Under the pieces are notes generated by a model that saw nothing but the letters and a program-made list of their open reading frames with translations, was not told the DNA's origin and did no database searches. The position numbers and the translations under genes were made by a program. From assembly GCF_902729445.1 (NCBI RefSeq), contig NZ_CACVCE010000003.1:62001-126000 (forward strand): 64,000 bases of DNA, given 5' to 3'. This DNA comes from Magnetospirillum sp902729445. Its GTDB lineage: Bacteria; Pseudomonadota; Alphaproteobacteria; Rhodospirillales; Magnetospirillaceae. Positions 6,968 through 15,279 of this stretch are shown in pieces; positions within the stretch are counted from its first letter, which is position 1; each line of letters begins with the position of its first letter.

Positions 6968-8353
6968 TTACTCCTCGATTTCCCAGGGGGCCGGCTTGCG
7001 GATCTGGGACCAGATGGGATTGGAAAGGGCCAGGTCGATCTGGCGCACGAGTTCCAGCATGCCGTCATAGCCGGCATATTGGTGGTGGCGTTCCTGGTTG
7101 ATGTCCAACCACGGCGTCTTGGCCTTCAAGGCGACGAACTGCGAACGCCCGCCCGACAGCATGATGTCGGCGCGGCCATCCTTGAACATCTGGTACATGT
7201 CCTTGGGCGCGATGGCGTCGACCAGCTTGTCCTCGTCGCCGCCCAGGCGGTCCAGGGCCTTTTCCTTGTCGGCCTCGGTCGATTTGCGCACCGAGGTCCC
7301 GACCACTTCCATCCCCATTTCCTGCAAAGCGTGGATCACCGACCAGCTTTTGACGCCGCCGGTGTACAGCAGCACGCGCTTGCCGGCCAGGCGGGCCTTG
7401 TAGGGTTCCATCGCCGCCCAGGTCTTGGCCTCTTCCTCGGCGATCAGGGTCTCGGTGCGGGTCAGCAGTGCGGCGTCGGCGCCCCGTTCCACCAGCATGC
7501 CGGCGATGGCGCGCAAGGCTTCCGAGGTGTCGGAAATGCCGTAGAACGAGCCCTCGAAGAACGGGATGCCCCAGCGCTCCTTCATCTTGCGGGCCAGCGT
7601 CACCAGGGCCTGGCTGCACACCACCATGTTGGCCCGCGCCGTATGGGCGGCGGCGACGTCGTTATAGCGGGCGTCGCCGGTGATGGCGGTGCGCAGGCGG
7701 ATGCCAAGGCGGGCCAGCAGGTCGCGGACCAGATCCATCTCGCCGGCGACGTTGTATTCGCCCAGGATGTTGATGTCGGTCGGGCCGGCATCGGTGGGCT
7801 CGCGGGTGCCGATGACGTAATCGATCAGCGCCTCGCCGGCCAGGCGGTTGCCCAGATTCTTCGAGCCCACGAAGCCCGGGGCCTCGACCGGGATGACCGG
7901 GGTGCCCATGCGTTCGGTGGCGGCGCGGCAGACGGCGACGATGTCGTCGCCGATCAGGGCCGACACGCAGGTCTGATAGACGAACACCGCCGGCGGATGG
8001 TGCTTGTCGATGACCCGGCGGATCGCCTTGTACAGCTTCTTCTCGCCACCATTGATGATGTCCATGTTGGACAGATCGGTGGTGAAGCCGCGACGATAAA
8101 GCTCGGGGCCGGTGGTCCCGGTATTGCGGGTGTCCCACGAATTTCCTTCGCAGGCGATCGGCCCGTGGACCAGATGAACGACGTCGGTGATGGGCTGCAG
8201 GGCGATCTTGGCGCCGTCGAAGGCGCAGCCGCCGGCGGCGGCTCCCGGCACCAGCTGCTTGCCGCAGCCCTTCTTACGCTCGGACGCCGACTTCGCCTGA
8301 TTGGTGGCGCAGCCGGGTTCGGTCATCAGGTCCTGGATCTTTTTCTTGAGCAT
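6968..8353 (-). CDS. nifE: Nitrogenase cofactor scaffold subunit NifE
   Basis: Alpha-type subunit of the NifEN scaffold, 461 aa, homologous to NifD. Cysteines in GGCAFDGAK, GPIACEGNSWDTR and VYQTCVSALIGDDI correspond to the cluster-binding positions; the C-terminus has PWLDINQERHHQYAGYDG. First gene of nifE-nifN-nifX-DUF269-fdxB-nifQ. It has its own sigma-54 promoter at 8389-8404 and a NifA site at 8457-8472. A GAGGAGGGC ribosome-binding site precedes the ATG. Confidence 0.96.
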   Translation of the reverse strand: MLKKKIQDLMTEPGCATNQAKSASERKKGCGKQLVPGAAAGGCAFDGAKIALQPITDVVHLVHGPIACEGNSWDTRNTGTTGPELYRRGFTTDLSNMDIINGGEKKLYKAIRRVIDKHHPPAVFVYQTCVSALIGDDIVAVCRAATERMGTPVIPVEAPGFVGSKNLGNRLAGEALIDYVIGTREPTDAGPTDINILGEYNVAGEMDLVRDLLARLGIRLRTAITGDARYNDVAAAHTARANMVVCSQALVTLARKMKERWGIPFFEGSFYGISDTSEALRAIAGMLVERGADAALLTRTETLIAEEEAKTWAAMEPYKARLAGKRVLLYTGGVKSWSVIHALQEMGMEVVGTSVRKSTEADKEKALDRLGGDEDKLVDAIAPKDMYQMFKDGRADIMLSGGRSQFVALKAKTPWLDINQERHHQYAGYDGMLELVRQIDLALSNPIWSQIRKPAPWEIEE

Positions 8354-8388
8354 GGGTGGCGGCCCTCCTCAGTCTTCGATCTCACTGA

Positions 8389-8404
8389 TGCAAAGGGCGG
8401 GCCA
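8389..8404 (-). promoter_or_regulatory. Sigma-54 promoter of the nifE operon
   Basis: Minus-strand TGGCCCGCCCTTTGCA differs from the consensus TGGCAC-N5-TTGCW at one base of the -24 box. The predicted transcript starts about 24 bases before the nifE ATG. Confidence 0.85.
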
Positions 8405-8456
8405 GAAGTTGGAATGGCTCGAATCCGCGCCTTTCCGCGCTGTTGTCGGATGTCGT

Positions 8457-8472
8457 TGTCGGACATGCGACA
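8457..8472. promoter_or_regulatory. NifA upstream activator site for nifE
   Basis: TGTCGGACATGCGACA fits TGT-N10-ACA, centred about 87 bases upstream of the predicted nifE transcript start. It lies next to the nifHDK terminator. Confidence 0.8.
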
Positions 8473-8481
8473 AGGGGGCGA

Positions 8482-8516
8482 CAAAAAACCCGGGGCCTTG
8501 TCGCCAAGGCCCCGGG
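8482..8516 (-). terminator. Strong rho-independent terminator of nifHDK
   Basis: A perfect 12-bp stem (CCCGGGGCCTTG / CAAGGCCCCGGG, loop TCGC) is followed on the minus strand by TTTTTT. It ends the nifHDK transcript before the nifE control region. Confidence 0.9.
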
Positions 8517-8543
8517 CTATTGTGATCGTTACCGCTGCAGGGT

Positions 8544-10073
8544 TTAGCGGGTCAGATCGTAGGAGATGTCCGAAGAGGCGTCGGCCACTTCGAAGACCCG
8601 GTCGAGGATTTCGACCAGCACCCTGAGAGCACCCTGATACCCGAAGGTCGGGAAGCGGTGGTGGTGGTGACGGTCGAAGATCGGGAAGGTCAGACGGATC
8701 AGCGGGATGCCGGTGTCCTTCTCGAGGTACTTGCCGTAGGACGAGCCGATGATGAAGTCGGTCGGCTCGGTGAACAGCAGCGAGCGCAGGTGCCAGAGGT
8801 CCTTACCGGCCCACACCTGGCCTTCGGCGCCGAACGGCGAGGAAGCCAGCAGTTCCTTGACCTTCGCTTCCCAATCCTTGCCACCGTTGGTGGCCAGGAC
8901 GTGGGTCGGCTCGCAGCCCATTTCCAGCAGGAAGGCGGTCATGGCCAGGGTGAAGTCGGGATCGCCGAACACAGCGAACTTCTTGCCATGCAGCCAGGCC
9001 TGGCTGTCGGTGATGGCATCGACCAGACGGCCGCGCTCCTTTTCGATGGAGGCGGGAATGGCCTTGCCGGTCAGTTCCGAAACCTTCATCAGGAAGGCGT
9101 CGGTGGCACCGATACCCATCGGATAGTTGAAGGCGGCGGTCTGCTGGCCCTTGGAGGCGATCAGTTCCATGGTCTTCAGGCTGCAGAATTCCTGCAGGCT
9201 GATGGTGGCCTTGGCGTTGATGGAGTCGCGGGCTTCGGCGATGGTGGTGCCGCCGTCATACATGCGGTACTCGCCGTCCGAGGGAGTGTCGTACACTTCC
9301 GAGACGTCGCCGATCAGGGTGTATTCGACGCCCATGGTGTCGAGGTAACGCTTGATCTCGCGGTTGTTGGCGACCGCGTAGCCGTCGAAACCGGGGATGA
9401 TGTTGATCTTCGAGCCCGGCTTGGCGGTCAACTGGGCTTCACGTTCCCAGAAGTACTGCAAGATGCCCTTGATCTGGTTGTCGTAGCCGGTGGTGTGGCT
9501 GCCGACGAACGACGGGGTGTGGGCGAAGGGGACCGGGAAGTCGGCCGGAACCGATTCCTTTTCCTTGGCGGTGGCGATGAAGGCCGACAGGTCGTCGCCG
9601 ATGACTTCCGCCATGCAGGTGGTCGAGACCACGATCATCTTCGGCTTATAGAGCGCATAGGCGTTCTGCAGGCCTTCGACGATGTTGGTCAGGCCGCCGA
9701 ACACCGCCGCGTCCTCGGTCATCGAGTCGGCGACGATCGGCACGGCTTCCTTGAAGTGACGGGCCAGGTGCGAGCGGAAATAGGCGACGCAGCCCTGCGA
9801 ACCGTGGACGTAGGGCAGGGTGCCCTCGAAACCGGCGGCGGCGAACACGGCGCCCAGCGGCTGGCAAGCCTTGGCCGGGTTGATGGTCGCGGCTTCACGG
9901 GCGAAGTTCTTTTCGCGATATTCCCAAGTCTTGGTGTACTCGGACTGGGCTTCGACGGCCTCGTCGGTCGGCCGGCACTCGAACTGGGCCTTCTTCGAGG
10001 CGAACAGCTCCTTGTATTCCGGCTCCTGGAACAAGGAAATGTGGTCTTTGACCTTGGCAGCGCTCTGGGGCAT
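8544..10073 (-). CDS. nifK: Nitrogenase MoFe protein beta subunit NifK
   Basis: Beta subunit of dinitrogenase, 509 aa. P-cluster ligands C70 (PAKACQPLG), C95 (GSQGCVAYFRSH) and C153 (VSTTCMAEVIGDD) are present. The N-terminal extension (residues 1-65) is shared with other NifK proteins. I chose the ATG at 10073 (MPQSAAKV) because of its AAGGAGAG ribosome-binding site. The gene is separated from nifD by an unusually long 182-bp gap with stable hairpins, and is followed by the 8482-8516 terminator. Confidence 0.97.
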   Translation of the reverse strand: MPQSAAKVKDHISLFQEPEYKELFASKKAQFECRPTDEAVEAQSEYTKTWEYREKNFAREAATINPAKACQPLGAVFAAAGFEGTLPYVHGSQGCVAYFRSHLARHFKEAVPIVADSMTEDAAVFGGLTNIVEGLQNAYALYKPKMIVVSTTCMAEVIGDDLSAFIATAKEKESVPADFPVPFAHTPSFVGSHTTGYDNQIKGILQYFWEREAQLTAKPGSKINIIPGFDGYAVANNREIKRYLDTMGVEYTLIGDVSEVYDTPSDGEYRMYDGGTTIAEARDSINAKATISLQEFCSLKTMELIASKGQQTAAFNYPMGIGATDAFLMKVSELTGKAIPASIEKERGRLVDAITDSQAWLHGKKFAVFGDPDFTLAMTAFLLEMGCEPTHVLATNGGKDWEAKVKELLASSPFGAEGQVWAGKDLWHLRSLLFTEPTDFIIGSSYGKYLEKDTGIPLIRLTFPIFDRHHHHRFPTFGYQGALRVLVEILDRVFEVADASSDISYDLTR

Positions 10074-10166
10074 GGCAACTCTCCTTACTACCTCCCCGCG
10101 CCCCCGTTTTGTGGGCGTCACGCGGGGAGGGGTGTTTTCCGATAAACCTCATACCGCCCGGCTGGC

Positions 10167-10190
10167 GAACCGCCCCGCGGGGGGCGGTTC
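10167..10190. repeat. Hairpin 1 in the nifD-nifK gap
   Basis: A 10-bp perfect GC-rich stem (GAACCGCCCC / GGGGCGGTTC, loop GCGG), lengthened by GGCGA/TCGCC on the outside with a bulge. It has no T-tract, so it is more likely an mRNA processing or stability element than a terminator. Confidence 0.7.
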
Positions 10191-10227
10191 TCGCCGAGAC
10201 GGCGGGCTCAGGCGCCGCTCGGGCTAG

Positions 10228-10253
10228 CCGGTCGGCGGACCTAAGCCGACCGG
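10228..10253. repeat. Hairpin 2 in the nifD-nifK gap
   Basis: A 9-bp perfect stem (CCGGTCGGC / GCCGACCGG) with an 8-base loop begins 3 bases before the nifD stop codon (10256-10258, minus strand), on the nifK side. It may protect the 3' end of nifHD mRNA. Confidence 0.7.
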
Positions 10254-10255
10254 TG

Positions 10256-11710
10256 TCAGGCAGCCTTCCAGGGAGCCTTGAACTTGCTCCAGATCGGGCT
10301 GTTGATGGCCATGTCCATGTCACGAGCGAAGATGGCGAAGCCGTCATAGCCGTGATAGGGGCCGGAATAGTCCCACGAGTGCATCTGGCGGAACGGCACG
10401 CCCATCTTCTGGGTGGCGTACTTTTCCTTGATGCCCGAACCGACCAGGTCGGGGCGGATCTTCTCGATGAACTTCTCGAGCTCGTAGCCCGAGACGTCGT
10501 CATAGATCAGGGTGCCGTCCTTGACGTAATCGGTGGTGCGCTGATAGTCGTCGTTGTGGCCGAATTCATAGCCGGTGCCGACGATGTTCATGCCCAGATC
10601 GTCATAAGCGTTGGACACGTGACGCGGGCGCAGGCCGCCGACATACAGCATGACCTTCTTGCCTTCCAGACGCGGCTTGAACTTGGCCATGATCTCGGCG
10701 ACCAGCGGCTCGTACTTGGCGATGACCTCTTCGGCCTTCTTCTGGATGGTCTCGTCGAACTGGGCCGCGATCTTGCGCAAGCTCTTGGCGATCTGGCTGG
10801 GACCGAAGAAGTTATATTCCACCCACGGAATGTTGTACTTCTCTTCCATGTGGCGGCAGATGTAGTTCATCGACCGATAGCAGTGGATCAGGTTCAGCTT
10901 GGCCTTGGGAGCGCGCTCCATTTCAGCCAGGGTGGCGTCGCCCGACCACATGCCGACCACGCGCAGACCCATCTCTTCCAGCAGACGCCGGCTCGGCCAG
11001 GCGTCGCCGCCGATATTGTAGTCGGCGATCAGGTTGACGTCGTAGGGGCCGGTTTCCCACTCGGGCTTGCTCTTCTCGAACACCCAATCCCGGATGGCGT
11101 CATTGGCGATGTGGTGACCCAGCGACTGGGACACGCCGCGGAAACCTTCGCAACGGACCGGAACAACGGTCTTGCCGATGTCCTTGATCTTCTTCTTGGC
11201 AACGGCTTCGATGTCGTCACCGATCAGGCCGATCGGGCATTCCGACTGAACCGAGATACCCTTGTTCAGGGGGAACATCTCGTTCAGCTCGTCGATCATC
11301 TTGTCGAGCTTCTTGTCGCCGCCGAACACGATGTCCTTCTCTTGGAAGTCCGAGGTGATCTGCATGGTGACGAACGAGTCGATGCCGACCATGCCGTTGA
11401 AGTAGTTGCGGCGCTGGGACCACGAATACTGGCCGCAGCCGACCGGACCATGGCTGATGTGGACCATGTCCTTGATCGGACCCCACACCACGCCCTTCGA
11501 GCCGGCATAGGCGCAACCACGAATGGTCATCACACCCGGAACCGACTTGATGTTGGACTTCACGCCACAAGTGGAAGAACCGGCATCGTCGGTCTTCTTG
11601 ACGTTGAGGTGACGGCCACGCTTCTTGGCGGCCTTTTCCGGGTACTGCTCGAGGACCTCTTTGATCAGGCCTTCGTGGAACGCAGCGTCGTTGGTTTCGT
11701 CGAGGCTCAT
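10256..11710 (-). CDS. nifD: Nitrogenase MoFe protein alpha subunit NifD
   Basis: Alpha subunit of dinitrogenase, 484 aa, which holds FeMo-cofactor. P-cluster cysteines C66 (IRGCAYAG), C92 (PVGCGQYS) and C158 (QSECPIGLIGDD), and the FeMo-co ligands C277 (LIHCYRSMNY) and H444 (QMHSWDYSGPY) are all visible. H199 (SQSLGHH) is the substrate-channel histidine. These mark it as the molybdenum form rather than VnfD/AnfD. An AAAGGAGAAGG ribosome-binding site precedes the ATG. It lies 87 bases after nifH. Confidence 0.98.
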   Translation of the reverse strand: MSLDETNDAAFHEGLIKEVLEQYPEKAAKKRGRHLNVKKTDDAGSSTCGVKSNIKSVPGVMTIRGCAYAGSKGVVWGPIKDMVHISHGPVGCGQYSWSQRRNYFNGMVGIDSFVTMQITSDFQEKDIVFGGDKKLDKMIDELNEMFPLNKGISVQSECPIGLIGDDIEAVAKKKIKDIGKTVVPVRCEGFRGVSQSLGHHIANDAIRDWVFEKSKPEWETGPYDVNLIADYNIGGDAWPSRRLLEEMGLRVVGMWSGDATLAEMERAPKAKLNLIHCYRSMNYICRHMEEKYNIPWVEYNFFGPSQIAKSLRKIAAQFDETIQKKAEEVIAKYEPLVAEIMAKFKPRLEGKKVMLYVGGLRPRHVSNAYDDLGMNIVGTGYEFGHNDDYQRTTDYVKDGTLIYDDVSGYELEKFIEKIRPDLVGSGIKEKYATQKMGVPFRQMHSWDYSGPYHGYDGFAIFARDMDMAINSPIWSKFKAPWKAA

Positions 11711-11740
11711 GCCCCTTCTCCTTTCCTAGGGTTCCGCCAT

Positions 11741-11768
11741 CCCCGCCGCCGCCATACGAGCGGCGGGG
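11741..11768. repeat. Hairpin in the nifH-nifD gap
   Basis: A 9-bp perfect stem (CCCCGCCGC / GCGGCGGGG) around a 10-base loop, with no T-tract. A hairpin after nifH is often linked to differential stability of nifH mRNA over nifDK; that role here is inferred. Confidence 0.7.
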
Positions 11769-11797
11769 GGCGAACTACTGGGTCACGCAGGTCCGGA

Positions 11798-12682
11798 TCA
11801 ACCGGCGCAGAGGGTCTTTTCCTTGGCGGCCAGCTCGGCCAGCTGCTGCTCGTCCGACTTCATGATGCCGAACTCGAGCAGCATGTCTTCCAGCTCTTCC
11901 ATGCTGATCGGGGTCGGGATGGTGCCCTTGCCGCCGTTGGCGTGGATCTTGGTGGCCAGCTGACGGTACTCGGCAGCCTGCTGCGAGTCCGGCTTGTACT
12001 GGATCACGGTCTGGCGACGCAGCTCGGCGTGCTGGACGATGTTGTCGCGCGGCACGAAGTGGATCAGCTGGGTGTTCAGCTTGGCGGCCAGGCTTTCGGC
12101 CAGGTCCAGCTCGCGGTCGGTCTGACGCTCGTTGCAGATCAGGCCGCCCAGACGGACGCCGCCGGTGCCGGCATACTTCAGAATGCCCTTGGCGATGTTG
12201 TTGGCGGCGAACAGCGCCATCATCTCGCCCGACATGACGATGTAGATTTCCTGGGCCTTGTTTTCGCGGATCGGCATGGCGAAGCCGCCACACACCACGT
12301 CACCCAGCACGTCGTAGGACACATAGTCCACGTCGTCATAGGCGCCGTTCTCTTCCAGGAAGTTGATGGCGGTGATGACGCCGCGGCCGGCGCAGCCGAC
12401 GCCCGGCTCCGGACCGCCGGCTTCGGTGCACTTGATGCCCTTGTAGCCGATCTTCATGACGTCTTCGAGTTCCAGGTCCTCGACCGAGCCGGCCTTGGCG
12501 GCCAGGTGCAGCACGGTGTCCTGCAGCTTGGTGTTGAGGATCAGGCGGGTCGAGTCAGCCTTGGGGTCGCAGCCGACGATCAGGATCTTTTGATCCATCT
12601 CGACCAGAGCGGCCAGGGTGTTCTGGGAGGTGGTGGACTTGCCGATACCGCCCTTACCATAGAAAGCGATCTGACGAGGCAT
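11798..12682 (-). CDS. nifH: Nitrogenase iron protein NifH
   Basis: Dinitrogenase reductase, a 294-aa ATP-dependent electron donor to NifDK. P-loop GKGGIGKSTT (residues 9-18), the 4Fe-4S ligands C97 and C131 (LGDVVCGG), and Arg100 in GCAGRGVITA, the residue ADP-ribosylated by DraT, are present. It also acts in Mo and homocitrate insertion on NifEN. First gene of nifHDK. The promoter at 12758-12773 and three NifA sites lie upstream, shared with draT on the other strand. An AAAGGAAC site precedes the ATG. Confidence 0.99.
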   Translation of the reverse strand: MPRQIAFYGKGGIGKSTTSQNTLAALVEMDQKILIVGCDPKADSTRLILNTKLQDTVLHLAAKAGSVEDLELEDVMKIGYKGIKCTEAGGPEPGVGCAGRGVITAINFLEENGAYDDVDYVSYDVLGDVVCGGFAMPIRENKAQEIYIVMSGEMMALFAANNIAKGILKYAGTGGVRLGGLICNERQTDRELDLAESLAAKLNTQLIHFVPRDNIVQHAELRRQTVIQYKPDSQQAAEYRQLATKIHANGGKGTIPTPISMEELEDMLLEFGIMKSDEQQLAELAAKEKTLCAG

Positions 12683-12757
12683 ATGATGTTCCTTTCGCTA
12701 GTCTAAGCTTCCGAATGGGTCGACGGGGGCATCGGCCTCCGCCTCGGAAAGCTATGC

Positions 12758-12773
12758 AGCAAAGGGCGTGCCA
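12758..12773 (-). promoter_or_regulatory. Sigma-54 promoter of nifHDK
   Basis: Minus-strand TGGCACGCCCTTTGCT is a perfect consensus -24/-12 element. The predicted transcript starts near 12746 and leaves a leader of about 64 bases. Confidence 0.95.
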
Positions 12774-12823
12774 ACTTGGAAAAGCGGGCAACATTTCAAT
12801 AAAAACAATACACTAACACTGTT

Positions 12824-12839
12824 TGTAGGTCCCGACACA
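12824..12839. promoter_or_regulatory. NifA site 1, nifH-draT region
   Basis: TGTAGGTCCCGACACA fits TGT-N10-ACA. The centre is about 85 bases from the nifH transcript start and about 118 from the predicted draT start. Confidence 0.85.
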
Positions 12840-12843
12840 CCCC

Positions 12844-12859
12844 TGTCGGGAAGCCGACA
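12844..12859. promoter_or_regulatory. NifA site 2, nifH-draT region
   Basis: TGTCGGGAAGCCGACA fits TGT-N10-ACA and is strongly dyad-symmetric. It starts 20 bases from site 1 and is the most central of the three. Confidence 0.87.
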
Positions 12860-12862
12860 CGG

Positions 12863-12878
12863 TGTCGTATGCCGCACA
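12863..12878. promoter_or_regulatory. NifA site 3, nifH-draT region
   Basis: TGTCGTATGCCGCACA fits TGT-N10-ACA, 19 bases from site 2. It is nearest to draT, about 79 bases from its predicted transcript start. Confidence 0.82.
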
Positions 12879-12921
12879 AGGCGGGGTGGGTTTTGGTGGG
12901 GTCTCGCCTTGATTTGTTGCA

Positions 12922-12937
12922 AGGCACAAAGATTGCA
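12922..12937 (+). promoter_or_regulatory. Candidate sigma-54 promoter of draT-draG
   Basis: Plus-strand AGGCACAAAGATTGCA keeps the invariant GG-N10-GC spacing and matches TGGCAC-N5-TTGCA except for the first base. The predicted start is near 12949, about 22 bases before the draT GTG, the same leader size as at nifB and nifE. Confidence 0.7.
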
Positions 12938-12970
12938 TGGTCTTTCCGGAACGTTCGGGAGCAGGCGGCA

Positions 12971-13783
12971 GTGAATCAATCGCCCAAAGTCAGTTTTGGT
13001 CAGTCCACCAACCTGGTTGGCTTGCCGACGGCGCTTTTGGCCAGCCGTGAGTTCAACGCCCATCCGGTGCCGCTGGACATCTCCGGTGCCCGCGAAATGA
13101 ACAAGAACCTGTTCGAAATGCTGTCACATGCGCCGGATCTGGCCGATGCCGGGGTGGCCTTCCAGTCTTATATGAATGCGATGTTCGGCATCGATCCCGA
13201 GCAGCAGGAAAACAAGGGGCCGACCCGACGTTACCGTTCGTCGTTCCTGCGTCTTTTGAAGGGCTGGGGCTATGACAGCAACAGCCACGAGGGCGCGGTG
13301 CTGAAGGGCTGGGTGCAAAGCCGGTTCGGCCTGGTCCCCACCTTCCATAAGGATGTCATCGACCGCATATCCGGTCCGGTGTGGAACACCTATGTCGAAG
13401 AGAAGATGTCCAGCCGCTTCCACAACAACTCGATCTACACCCAGCTGGACATGCTTTACACCTTCTGCCAGTGGGCGTTGCGCCACTTCGGCTCGGAGGC
13501 CACGACCCACCACACCCTTTATCGCGGCACCAATTCCTTCGACGAACATCAGATCGTCGAGCGGATCGACAAGCGTCAGGTGGTGATTCGCATCAACAAC
13601 CTGGCGTCCTTTTCCTCGGATCGCGACGTCGCCGGCTGTTTCGGCGACGTCATCCTGACCGCCCAGGTGCCGGCGGTGAAGATCGTTTTCTTCAACACCT
13701 TATTACCGGTTCATCCGCTGAAGGGAGAGGGCGAGTTTCTCGTCATCGGCGGGGAATACCTGGCTCAGGCCAGCTACATTTAG
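12971..13783 (+). CDS. draT: Dinitrogenase reductase ADP-ribosyltransferase DraT
   Basis: Transfers ADP-ribose from NAD+ to Arg100 of NifH, switching nitrogenase off when ammonium or darkness/energy limitation is sensed. 270 aa from a GTG start at 12971 (VNQSPKVSFGQ) with a GGGAG site upstream; the longer ATG frame from 12869 would start inside the NifA-site region and upstream of the promoter. Family landmarks: TLYRGTNSF, the LASFSSDRDVAGCFGD loop, and the catalytic E-x-E region GEGEFLVIGGEYL. Divergent from nifH and followed by draG after 14 bases. Confidence 0.95.
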   Translation: MNQSPKVSFGQSTNLVGLPTALLASREFNAHPVPLDISGAREMNKNLFEMLSHAPDLADAGVAFQSYMNAMFGIDPEQQENKGPTRRYRSSFLRLLKGWGYDSNSHEGAVLKGWVQSRFGLVPTFHKDVIDRISGPVWNTYVEEKMSSRFHNNSIYTQLDMLYTFCQWALRHFGSEATTHHTLYRGTNSFDEHQIVERIDKRQVVIRINNLASFSSDRDVAGCFGDVILTAQVPAVKIVFFNTLLPVHPLKGEGEFLVIGGEYLAQASYI

Positions 13784-13797
13784 GAAAGGTCATTCGC

Positions 13798-14676
13798 ATG
13801 TACGATGTTCCCTTGATGGATCGCGCCTTGGGCGCCTATCTGGGCTTCGCCGTCGGTGACGCCTTGGGCGCCACCGTCGAGTTCATGACCAAGGGGGAGA
13901 TCCAGACCAAATACGGGGTGCATCGCAAGATGATCGGCGGCGGCTGGCTGCATCTGGCCCCGGGCCAGGTCACCGACGACACCGAAATGGCCCTGGCCCT
14001 GGGCCGGTCGCTGATCCGCAAGGGCCGCTTCGACGCCGTCGATACCTGCGAGGAATTCGCCGCCTGGATGAAGACCGGGCCGGTCGATATCGGCAACACC
14101 TGTCGGCGCGGCATTCGCCGCTATGTCATTCACGGTTCGGTCGAAGGTCCGGTGTGCGATGGCGATGCCGGCAACGGCGCCGCCATGCGGGTGCTGCCGC
14201 TGGCTCTGGCCACGCTTCACCAGCAAGACCGCACCACCGACTGGACGCTCAGCCAGTCACGCATCACCCACAACCATCCCTTGTCGGATTCGGCATCGCT
14301 GGCGTTGGTGCGCATGGTGCACGCGCTGTTGTCGGGCGGCGGCATGAAGGGGGCGCGCGCCGTCGCCACCGCCCTGGTCGATGAGCACAAGACCTTCCGC
14401 TTCGAGAATTTCCGCGGCCAAAGCTCGGCCTATGTGGTCGATACCATGCAGACGGTGCTGCACCACTATTTCATCACTGATTCGTTCGCGGATTGCGTCA
14501 CCCAGACGGTCAATTACGGCGGCGACGCCGACACCACCGGCGCCATCGCCGGCATGCTGGCCGGTGCGTGCTATGGGGTGGGCGACATTCCCAAGGCGTG
14601 GCTGTCCAAACTGGACAAGCACGTCGCCGAGGAAATCCGCGCCCAGGTCCCTAAGCTGATTGCTCTTGGGCAATAG
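13798..14676 (+). CDS. draG: Dinitrogenase reductase-activating glycohydrolase DraG
   Basis: Removes ADP-ribose from NifH and so restores nitrogenase activity; a binuclear manganese enzyme of the ADP-ribosylglycohydrolase family. 292 aa. Metal ligands are in TDDTEM (about residues 61-66) and in GGDADTTGAIAGM near residue 243. The partner gene draT is directly upstream, with an AGGAAAGG ribosome-binding site between them. Its last 26 bases overlap the convergent nifO gene. Confidence 0.97.
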   Translation: MYDVPLMDRALGAYLGFAVGDALGATVEFMTKGEIQTKYGVHRKMIGGGWLHLAPGQVTDDTEMALALGRSLIRKGRFDAVDTCEEFAAWMKTGPVDIGNTCRRGIRRYVIHGSVEGPVCDGDAGNGAAMRVLPLALATLHQQDRTTDWTLSQSRITHNHPLSDSASLALVRMVHALLSGGGMKGARAVATALVDEHKTFRFENFRGQSSAYVVDTMQTVLHHYFITDSFADCVTQTVNYGGDADTTGAIAGMLAGACYGVGDIPKAWLSKLDKHVAEEIRAQVPKLIALGQ

Positions 14677-15098
14677 AGGCGGGGGCGGGCGCCTTGCATG
14701 AACCGGGGTGATGGTCGTGCTTGGGGCAGCCCTCGCCGATGCCGGTTCCGTTCAGCCCGATCCACGCCGCCACCTTGGCCTCGTCCCAGCCGACCATGCG
14801 GGTGTCACCCGCCTGCATCAAGGGGCGGCGGATCAGAAGCGGATCGGCCAGCAGCAGGGCCATCGCCTGGCTGGCGCTGATCAGTTCGGGAACGATTTCG
14901 CCGGACTTGACCCTGGGGCTCGCGCGGTTGAACCATTGCGCCGTCGGCAATCCGGTCATGAAGGATGCCAGCTCGATGCTGGTCCACGGATGGGTCAGCA
15001 GGTCGCGAACGTCGAGGCTGTGTCCGGAATCCGACAATGCCTTCTTCTGGCGTGCGTTTCCGCCGCATCCGGGCTTTTCGAAGAAAATCACATGGGCC
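14651..15098 (-). CDS. nifO: Nitrogenase-associated ArsC-like protein (NifO family)
   Basis: ArsC/Spx-like thioredoxin-fold protein, about 149 aa, of the nitrogenase-associated family. The N-terminus MAHVIFFEKPGCGGNARQKK carries a single active-site-like cysteine instead of the CX2C of glutaredoxins, and LLIRRPLMQAGDTRMVGWD is the typical ArsC C-terminal pattern. Its role is uncertain; NifO has been linked to molybdenum or nitrate effects on nitrogenase in Azotobacter. Last gene of the nifB operon on the minus strand, 3'-overlapping draG by 26 bases. The histidine-rich tail (KHDHHPGSCK) could bind metal. The ATG lies at 15098-15100. Confidence 0.85.
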
Positions 15099-15221
15099 AT
15101 AGTCCCCTCCCTGATTAGGACAGCCCTCGCCGGGCGGGGCCTTCGGCCCCTTGGCCGCCGCCGCAATGGCGGCTGGTTTCACATCCGCATGCGGGCCGCG
15201 AAGGCGGTGACAACGTGAAGG

Positions 15222-15254
15222 AAAACGGGGGCGCCTCCGCCGGGAAGCGCCCCC
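15222..15254 (-). terminator. Probable terminator after the [2Fe-2S] ferredoxin gene
   Basis: An 8-bp stem (GGGGGCGC / GCGCCCCC) with a 12-base loop is followed on the minus strand by GTTTTCC. It may partly separate nifO from the operon, acting as an attenuator. The T-tract is short. Confidence 0.55.
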
Positions 15255-15279
15255 TGTATCGATCTGCGCGCTTCCGCCA

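Noticed and set aside
10109..12706. 865-codon plus-strand open frame across nifH-nifD
   Set aside because: It is antisense to three certain nif genes; the translation has no domain and the pattern is expected from GC-rich third positions. Similar long shadows at 6395-8626 and 44243-46369 were dropped for the same reason.
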